Assembly (NCBI GenBank): GCA_003230965.1
Contig: QIHL01000030.1
Location: forward strand, 1 to 10,104
Direction: 5' to 3'
DNA from: Candidatus Magasanikiibacteriota bacterium
Lineage (GTDB): Bacteria > Patescibacteriota > Patescibacteriia > Magasanikbacterales > UBA922
Length of the DNA: 10,104 nucleotides
Shown: positions 6,351-10,104 of the stretch, piece by piece
How the letters are laid out: the number at the start of each line of letters is the position of its first letter
How positions within the stretch are numbered: position 1 is the first letter of the stretch
Position numbers and translations under genes: made by a program
Notes under the pieces: generated by a model
The model's database searches: none
What the model was told of the DNA's origin: nothing
What the model saw: the letters and a program-made list of their open reading frames with translations, nothing else

Positions 6351-7532
6351 TTATGCTGTTTGTGTGTGTGGTTGTTTCATCGGTTTATTTGTTGCCACTT
6401 GTATAGGTTTGTATACCTGCATAATCTGTGGCATGACAACATCCCATGTATACTGATTGAAAACCGTACCGACATTTTGTGTTACCAGATTCTGACGTTC
6501 TTCAAACGAAAGTGTAAAAAAATTACGCAGATTTTCAGTAATAGCAGAAACGTCATTTTGGATAAACAATGCATTTGGATCATGAATCAATTCCAAATGC
6601 TCAGGTATATTGGAAACTAAAATTGGTGTTCGTAATGCCATCGCTTCCAACACAGTGATTGGTAATCCTTCTTTGAGTGATGGATGGACTTGTGTTGTAG
6701 CATAAGACATCAATTGATGAAGAATAGCACCAGATTGAAATCCAGTAAAGATAATATCATCTGAAGAATCAGCCTGTTCGTGGAGTGTTTTTGTGTAGTT
6801 ATTTTTGTATGCGGAATCACCGATTATTACTAATTTAAGTTCTTGTATCTCTGGATTAGTTGAAGTTTTCTTTAATTCTTGAAATGCATCAATGAGTAAA
6901 TGTACGCCTTTATGCCGAATCAATCTGGAAACTATAGTAATATATTTGTTTGGTTCAATTCCAAATTGTTCAAAAATTGCCTTATCCATAATCGGTTTTT
7001 TGCATAATTCAACTGCATTCGGAATGTACGTTGTTTTGTGATTGAATTCGTCCAGACAATAATTTTGTAGACTTTCAGATACTGTGATAGTCTCATCACT
7101 AAAGTTGTTTGCACTATATTCACCTAGACGTAGTACAAATTGTGCAATACGTCCCCATTTTTGATGGAATCTATCAATAGAATGGAACGTAATGACCACC
7201 TTTGTCTTTGGAGCAAAAAGTTTTGGTATCCATGCAAGCAGTGCTGGACCCACGCTGTGATAATGAATCACATCGTAGTGTTGAAACAGTGCATGAATAG
7301 TAGAAAAGAATACATGAGAGATGGTATCAAAGTACTTCGTATGGATACTCGGTATATATACCAAATGTACACCATCAAGAATTTTTTGTTTTCCGCCTGT
7401 GTACCACGCGCGATTATACGTGGTAACATCATAGTCCAATGTGGCTAAGTGCACACTTAAATCATGGACATGGCGTTCAACGCCTCCATATGTAGCTGGC
7501 ATTCCTTTTTGTCCAATCATTGCGATTTTCAT
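6351..7532 (-). CDS. GT4-family glycosyltransferase with DUF1972-type N-terminus
   Basis: A 393-residue GT-B glycosyltransferase. It begins MKIAMIGQKGMPATYGGVER (1-20), the hallmark of the DUF1972 subgroup, which includes rhamnosyltransferases of capsule and cell-wall polysaccharide loci. The donor domain shows VSRLIRHKG (201-209; Arg203, Lys208) and the EX7E motif EGLPITVLE (Glu288, Glu296). The last 20 or so residues are a polar tail rich in Gln, Thr and Pro with no recognised role. It is convergent with the four-gene operon, has its own good promoter and shares the terminator at 6268-6304. It may act on the same surface glycan, but a rhamnose specificity would only be a guess from the subgroup. 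There is no Shine-Dalgarno sequence before the ATG. Confidence 0.92.
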   Translation of the reverse strand: MKIAMIGQKGMPATYGGVERHVHDLSVHLATLDYDVTTYNRAWYTGGKQKILDGVHLVYIPSIHTKYFDTISHVFFSTIHALFQHYDVIHYHSVGPALLAWIPKLFAPKTKVVITFHSIDRFHQKWGRIAQFVLRLGEYSANNFSDETITVSESLQNYCLDEFNHKTTYIPNAVELCKKPIMDKAIFEQFGIEPNKYITIVSRLIRHKGVHLLIDAFQELKKTSTNPEIQELKLVIIGDSAYKNNYTKTLHEQADSSDDIIFTGFQSGAILHQLMSYATTQVHPSLKEGLPITVLEAMALRTPILVSNIPEHLELIHDPNALFIQNDVSAITENLRNFFTLSFEERQNLVTQNVGTVFNQYTWDVVMPQIMQVYKPIQVATNKPMKQPHTQTA

Positions 7533-7555
7533 AGTATTTTTTTAGATAACATCAC

Positions 7556-7584
7556 ACTATGTCATAAATCTTAGATTTTGTCAA
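7556..7584 (-). promoter_or_regulatory. Sigma70-type promoter of the DUF1972 glycosyltransferase gene
   Basis: On the minus strand there is a perfect TTGACA (7584-7579), a 17-base spacer ending in TGA, then CATAGT (7561-7556), an extended -10. The predicted start near 7549 leaves a leader of about 17 bases with no ribosome binding site. Confidence 0.75.
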
Positions 7585-7603
7585 TAGGGAAGAGAGAATT
7601 ATC

Positions 7604-7617
7604 TTTGTAAATACAAA
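7604..7617. promoter_or_regulatory. TTTGTA-AA-TACAAA palindrome upstream of the glycosyltransferase promoter
   Basis: TTTGTA (7604-7609) and TACAAA (7612-7617) form an inverted repeat with a two-base centre, about 20 bases upstream of the -35. It resembles the TTGTATACAA elements near the HTH gene at the right end. It could be a binding site or chance in AT-rich DNA. Confidence 0.3.
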
Positions 7618-7638
7618 AAATCTTTCTGTTTATAGAAA
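7613..7638 (-). terminator. Weak candidate terminator after the DUF11-like membrane protein gene
   Basis: On the minus strand a five-bp AT-rich stem (7638-7634 with 7627-7623, six-base loop) is followed by GA and six T residues. The stem is short and poor in G+C. It lies 30 bases past the stop at 7668, in the right place, but read-through into the next gene is quite possible. Confidence 0.3.
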
Positions 7639-7667
7639 AATTATTTCAGTATTTTTTTATATGTGCT

Positions 7668-9524
7668 TCAATGTACAAGTGTTCCTCTGGATTTGCCAAT
7701 CAAATCTGTAGGGATAGCAGTGGTTAGTGCACCAAAAGATTTTGTTATGTCAGTATTAGTAAAGGCATCGTGTCCATAGATTTTTGTGTATTCAACAAGT
7801 ACTGGCGTACTACCTTTTTGTATTGTTGTTGGAGTCAATCCGAGAGCAAAGAATATGCCAGCTCGTTCGTGTGGATTCAAATAATTGAGAGACCACGATA
7901 CTATATGTGTACTGGCATTATAGGTTGCATCGCTTCCATTACTAACACTTGTTTTACCTATCCATTTTATATTTTTATTTAACTGGACTGCCACGTGAAG
8001 GTTGTCAATTTTGTTAGTTGTATTTTTCATCTGTACTAGCACCCAATACATAGTTTGCGTTCCAACAATCGGTGGAAGTGGCCCAAGACCCAACTGATCG
8101 CCTTCATTTGTATAGTAACGCAATTCTACTGAACTCAATAATTGTGTTGCTACTGGGAGCGGTGTGGTTTGAGTAGTTATTTCATACGGATTAACAGATA
8201 CGCCAGCAACCCATGCACGAATACGCGGAGTAAGTATAAGTGTTACATTTGTTCCACTAATTTTGATTGGATTTACAGGAATAAATATGGTTAGCGTTGT
8301 AGAAGTATGTGCGAGTAGTTGTCGTAAATTTGGACTCTGTGTTTCATTAAATACGAGTTCTCCATGTGTGTATCTAGCATTATTTTTTTGTATTAACGCA
8401 GAAGTGGAAATTAGTGATGGAGGTATTGGAATTGACACTGTGAGATGTTTCAAATCAGCAGTTCCTGTATTTTTCAGTATAAGATGTACTGTCCGAATGT
8501 CTCCAGCTTTTGCTGGTGCCGTATTGTTCCAAGTTGCCATTGCAAAAATTGATGGATGCACAATACTAAATATGTGAGTAGCTGGTGATTGAGGCAAAAC
8601 AAAATTATTGACGGTTATCTCTGGTGTGATGCGTATAGTCGTTGTTTGAGTATTTTGTTTTTGTAAACGCAGTGTTCCTGTGACAGTTGCTGTGCTACCT
8701 GCTGGCATATTTGAAATAATCCAATTATTTTTCATTATTGTTCCAGTTGTATGTTGTGAAGCAAAGATAGACATAGTTCTTGTGCTAGTAAGAGGAACAA
8801 TTATATTTGTAAGCGGACGAGCCGATGTATTTCTCAATGTCAATGAAAATGGAATATCATTTTGTGGAAGAATTTTATCTGGAGCAGTGATAGTTATGCC
8901 CAGAATTGAATTGCGTAAGGTAGTCAAGATAAGTGCTGTTTTGATTTCTTCTATAGAGCGATGATTTTGATGATAGGAGAGAGAGGCACCAACATGTAAA
9001 TCAGTATTTGGGATACCAAACAATAGTCCAGAAAATGTGAATGTACCAGATGCGTTCGGAGAGATGGTAGATAAATGGAATGTATGTGTACGCGCGGTGT
9101 ACGAACTTGTTGCACTGGTATTGAGCAATACAAAACCACGAGGAACCTGAACAGTTATTGCAGGACTAATCAGTGAGACATGACTTGCGTTGTGATATGA
9201 TATAAGGTAAATAACGTGTTCGCCACTTTTTATGCGTGTAGAATTTATGGTTGTATGCTGTAGTGCAAGAGTGAATGAAATTTTATTTAGAATAGTTGGA
9301 TTATATGTAAACCAGAAAATAGATATAATGATTAAAAAAATAGTACTTAAAATGAGCAACATGTCAAACAGGAATAGTTTTCGTGCATGAATGAAACGTA
9401 GATGATATTTTTTTTTGTAGTATAGTTCAAGGAAATGGATAGGAGATATGAGCAATGCCAAAAACCAGCGATGTGGTGCATGGAATAGGTGATGTCTGGT
9501 CAGATATTTTTTAACCATTTTCAT
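7668..9524 (-). CDS. Single-pass membrane protein with DUF11-like extracytoplasmic repeats
   Basis: A 618-residue envelope protein of unknown function. A basic, His-rich N-terminus (1-50) precedes one strong membrane segment (about 51-73), so by the positive-inside rule the N-terminus is in the cytoplasm and about 545 residues lie outside. The outer part is Thr/Ser/Asn-rich beta sequence with several Ig-like units of the DUF11 style (about 80-200, 205-320, 325-460), for example NTGTADLKHLTVSIPIP (352-368). The C-terminal unit begins ELRYYTNEGDQLGLGPLPP (467-485), followed by TMYWVLVQMKNTTNKIDNL; from memory, similar units are common in CPR proteins. There is no LPXTG-type sorting signal. The abundant Ser/Thr could be glycan acceptors, an inference from the neighbours. 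It ends in TGA, evidence for the standard bacterial code. It has its own promoter and no Shine-Dalgarno sequence. Confidence 0.85.
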   Translation of the reverse strand: MKMVKKYLTRHHLFHAPHRWFLALLISPIHFLELYYKKKYHLRFIHARKLFLFDMLLILSTIFLIIISIFWFTYNPTILNKISFTLALQHTTINSTRIKSGEHVIYLISYHNASHVSLISPAITVQVPRGFVLLNTSATSSYTARTHTFHLSTISPNASGTFTFSGLLFGIPNTDLHVGASLSYHQNHRSIEEIKTALILTTLRNSILGITITAPDKILPQNDIPFSLTLRNTSARPLTNIIVPLTSTRTMSIFASQHTTGTIMKNNWIISNMPAGSTATVTGTLRLQKQNTQTTTIRITPEITVNNFVLPQSPATHIFSIVHPSIFAMATWNNTAPAKAGDIRTVHLILKNTGTADLKHLTVSIPIPPSLISTSALIQKNNARYTHGELVFNETQSPNLRQLLAHTSTTLTIFIPVNPIKISGTNVTLILTPRIRAWVAGVSVNPYEITTQTTPLPVATQLLSSVELRYYTNEGDQLGLGPLPPIVGTQTMYWVLVQMKNTTNKIDNLHVAVQLNKNIKWIGKTSVSNGSDATYNASTHIVSWSLNYLNPHERAGIFFALGLTPTTIQKGSTPVLVEYTKIYGHDAFTNTDITKSFGALTTAIPTDLIGKSRGTLVH

Positions 9525-9544
9525 AAGAGAAGTTACTTTTCTTT

Positions 9545-9553
9545 ATAGTATCA
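9545..9553 (-). promoter_or_regulatory. Extended -10 promoter of the DUF11-like protein gene
   Basis: Minus-strand TGA-TACTAT (9553-9545) is an extended -10 with the same TGA lead as the two other minus-strand promoters. The -35 region 17 bases upstream (TAGCTT) is poor, as extended -10 promoters allow. Predicted leader is about 13 bases. The element sits between the HTH gene's terminator and the ATG at 9524. Confidence 0.5.
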
Positions 9554-9578
9554 CGATTTGCATGGAAAAGCTATTGGA

Positions 9579-9602
9579 AAACCACTGATTTCTCAGTGGT
9601 TT
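9579..9602 (-). terminator. Intrinsic terminator overlapping the HTH gene's stop codon
   Basis: AAACCACTGA (9579-9588) pairs with TCAGTGGTTT (9593-9602), a perfect 10-bp stem with a four-base loop. On the minus strand it overlaps the TAA stop (9603-9601) and runs into a short T tract (TTTTCC). It can insulate the HTH gene from the membrane protein gene downstream. The T tract is short, so efficiency is uncertain. Confidence 0.7.
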
Positions 9603-9933
9603 ATTCTTTTGTTGATTGTTCATTTTTATCTTCATCTTTCTTCTTTTTGTGTATACTTTTGGTACTTGGAGAATAGAGCGTATTATTGATTTTCCATTTG
9701 CTAACAAATTGTCCAATACCACGTTCTTCGGTTTTGTTTTTAATTGTTGTTTTTTGTTGCGACCATTTGACCAGACTTTCAAAGTTAATTTTGTATCTGT
9801 TTGCTACTACGATGTATGTAAATTCTTGATTTTTGATAGCACGACGAATGGTTTGTGGATTGACACCAAATAAACGTGCTGCTTCTGAAATAGAAACTCT
9901 AATAATTTCTTTTGGCTGATTTGGAGTCGCCAT
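9601..9933 (-). CDS. Small helix-turn-helix DNA-binding protein (MerR/excisionase-like HTH)
   Basis: A 110-residue cytosolic DNA-binding protein, probably a transcription regulator. VSISEAARLFGVNPQTIRRA (13-32) is a clear helix-turn-helix of the MerR/excisionase type (helix_turn_helix_17-like). It is followed by a wing-like YIVVANRYKINFESLVKWS stretch (40-58), where excisionase-type proteins read the minor groove. The remaining half has no domain I recognise and ends in a charged Lys/Glu/Asp-rich tail (from about 95), probably disordered, with no sensor domain. Its promoter overlaps an inverted repeat, so autorepression is likely. No integrase or phage gene is nearby, so a role as a recombination directionality factor is not supported. 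There is no Shine-Dalgarno sequence. Confidence 0.85.
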   Translation of the reverse strand: MATPNQPKEIIRVSISEAARLFGVNPQTIRRAIKNQEFTYIVVANRYKINFESLVKWSQQKTTIKNKTEERGIGQFVSKWKINNTLYSPSTKSIHKKKKDEDKNEQSTKE

Positions 9934-9940
9934 ATTGTAT

Positions 9941-9966
9941 GTTTGTATATAGTTGTTTATACAAAC
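9941..9966. promoter_or_regulatory. Operator-like inverted repeat over the HTH gene's start site
   Basis: GTTTGTATA (9941-9949) and TATACAAAC (9958-9966) are exact 9-bp reverse complements eight bases apart. The repeat spans the edge of the -10, the predicted start and the leader, the classic position for a repressor site. A partial half site, TTGTAT, sits at 9935-9940. The likely ligand is the HTH protein itself. Confidence 0.6.
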
Positions 9967-9993
9967 TCTATCATATTTCTCTTTTTACGTCAA
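9965..9993 (-). promoter_or_regulatory. Promoter of the HTH regulator gene
   Basis: On the minus strand TTGACG (9993-9988), a 17-base spacer ending in TGA, and TAGAGT (9970-9965) form a good extended promoter. The predicted start is near 9958, giving a leader of about 25 bases. The last two bases of the -10 belong to the adjacent inverted repeat. Confidence 0.72.
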
Positions 9994-10044
9994 GTGTCCA
10001 TTAGTATGTCTTTGAATTATATTTTTCATAAAAATACTAATAAA

Positions 10045-10065
10045 GTATACACTATTGTATACAAT
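10045..10065. promoter_or_regulatory. Second operator-like cluster, GTATAC and ATTGTATACAAT
   Basis: A GTATAC at 10045-10050 is followed six bases later by the perfect 12-bp palindrome ATTGTATACAAT (10054-10065). Its halves match the TTGTATA/TATACAA arms at 9941-9966. It lies about 60 bases upstream of the HTH promoter's -35. It may be an upstream site for the same regulator, or serve a gene right of the window. Apart from these elements I see no gene in 9934-10104. Confidence 0.45.
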
Positions 10066-10104
10066 TTGCATTTTTCATATTTCTTAAAAAATAATAGATA
10101 TACT

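Noticed and set aside
9616..9873. Plus-strand open frame opposite the HTH gene
   Set aside because: The minus-strand frame has a clear HTH motif, promoter and terminator. The plus frame is a Phe/Val-rich shadow of it.
369..9933. Alternative genetic code with TGA as Gly, as in Gracilibacteria and Absconditabacteria
   Set aside because: All seven genes are uninterrupted under the standard bacterial code, and the DUF11-like gene ends at TGA in a sensible place.
9601..9933. Excisionase of an integrated element
   Set aside because: The fold fits, but no integrase, attachment-site repeat or phage gene is present, and the operator layout suits a transcription regulator.
1..10104. CRISPR array, insertion sequence, toxin-antitoxin pair or defence operon
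   Set aside because: No regularly spaced direct repeats, transposase, nuclease or paired small genes were found on either strand.

Overview
The window is AT-rich (about 37-38% G+C in the genes, hand-counted on sample lines). It carries seven complete protein genes and, at the left edge, a G+C-richer structured non-coding stretch. Gene content, short leaders, absence of Shine-Dalgarno sequences and a characteristic envelope protein (DUF11-like repeats with a C-terminal YYTNEGDQ-type domain) suggest a Candidate Phyla Radiation (Patescibacteria) genome, perhaps in the Magasanikbacteria/Uhrbacteria neighbourhood. This placement is by recall of family style, not by a search. TGA is a normal stop here.

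Layout. Bases 1-301: a non-coding block with a series of hairpins, two of them mutually exclusive, ending in a strong intrinsic terminator. Bases 369-6231 (+): a tight four-gene operon with gaps of 23, 11 and 12 bases. It encodes an O-antigen ligase/polymerase-type membrane protein, two GT4 glycosyltransferases, and a secreted putative glycoside hydrolase with five FG-GAP/VCBS-like propeller repeats. Bases 6268-6304: a stem flanked by A and T tracts that can terminate transcription from both sides. Bases 6351-9933 (-): three genes that each appear to have their own promoter. From right to left they are a small HTH DNA-binding protein, a single-pass membrane protein with a large repeated extracytoplasmic part, and a DUF1972-type GT4 glycosyltransferase. 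Bases 9934-10104: an intergenic regulatory region with several TTGTATA/TATACAA elements, one overlapping the HTH gene's promoter.

How they work together (inference). The two GT4 enzymes of the operon, perhaps with the convergent GT4, would build a lipid-linked glycan at the inner face of the membrane. The ligase-like protein would polymerise it or transfer it to an acceptor outside. The secreted hydrolase-propeller could trim, bind or display the product. No flippase, initiating phosphoglycosyltransferase or sugar-nucleotide gene lies in the window, so the pathway must be completed elsewhere. The HTH protein is probably an autoregulator; whether it controls the surface genes is open.

Nothing here is a clearly new defence or mobile system. 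The parts most worth a second look are the unidentified structured RNA/palindrome cluster (1-301), the hydrolase-propeller inside a glycan-assembly operon, and the HTH protein with its operator-like repeats.
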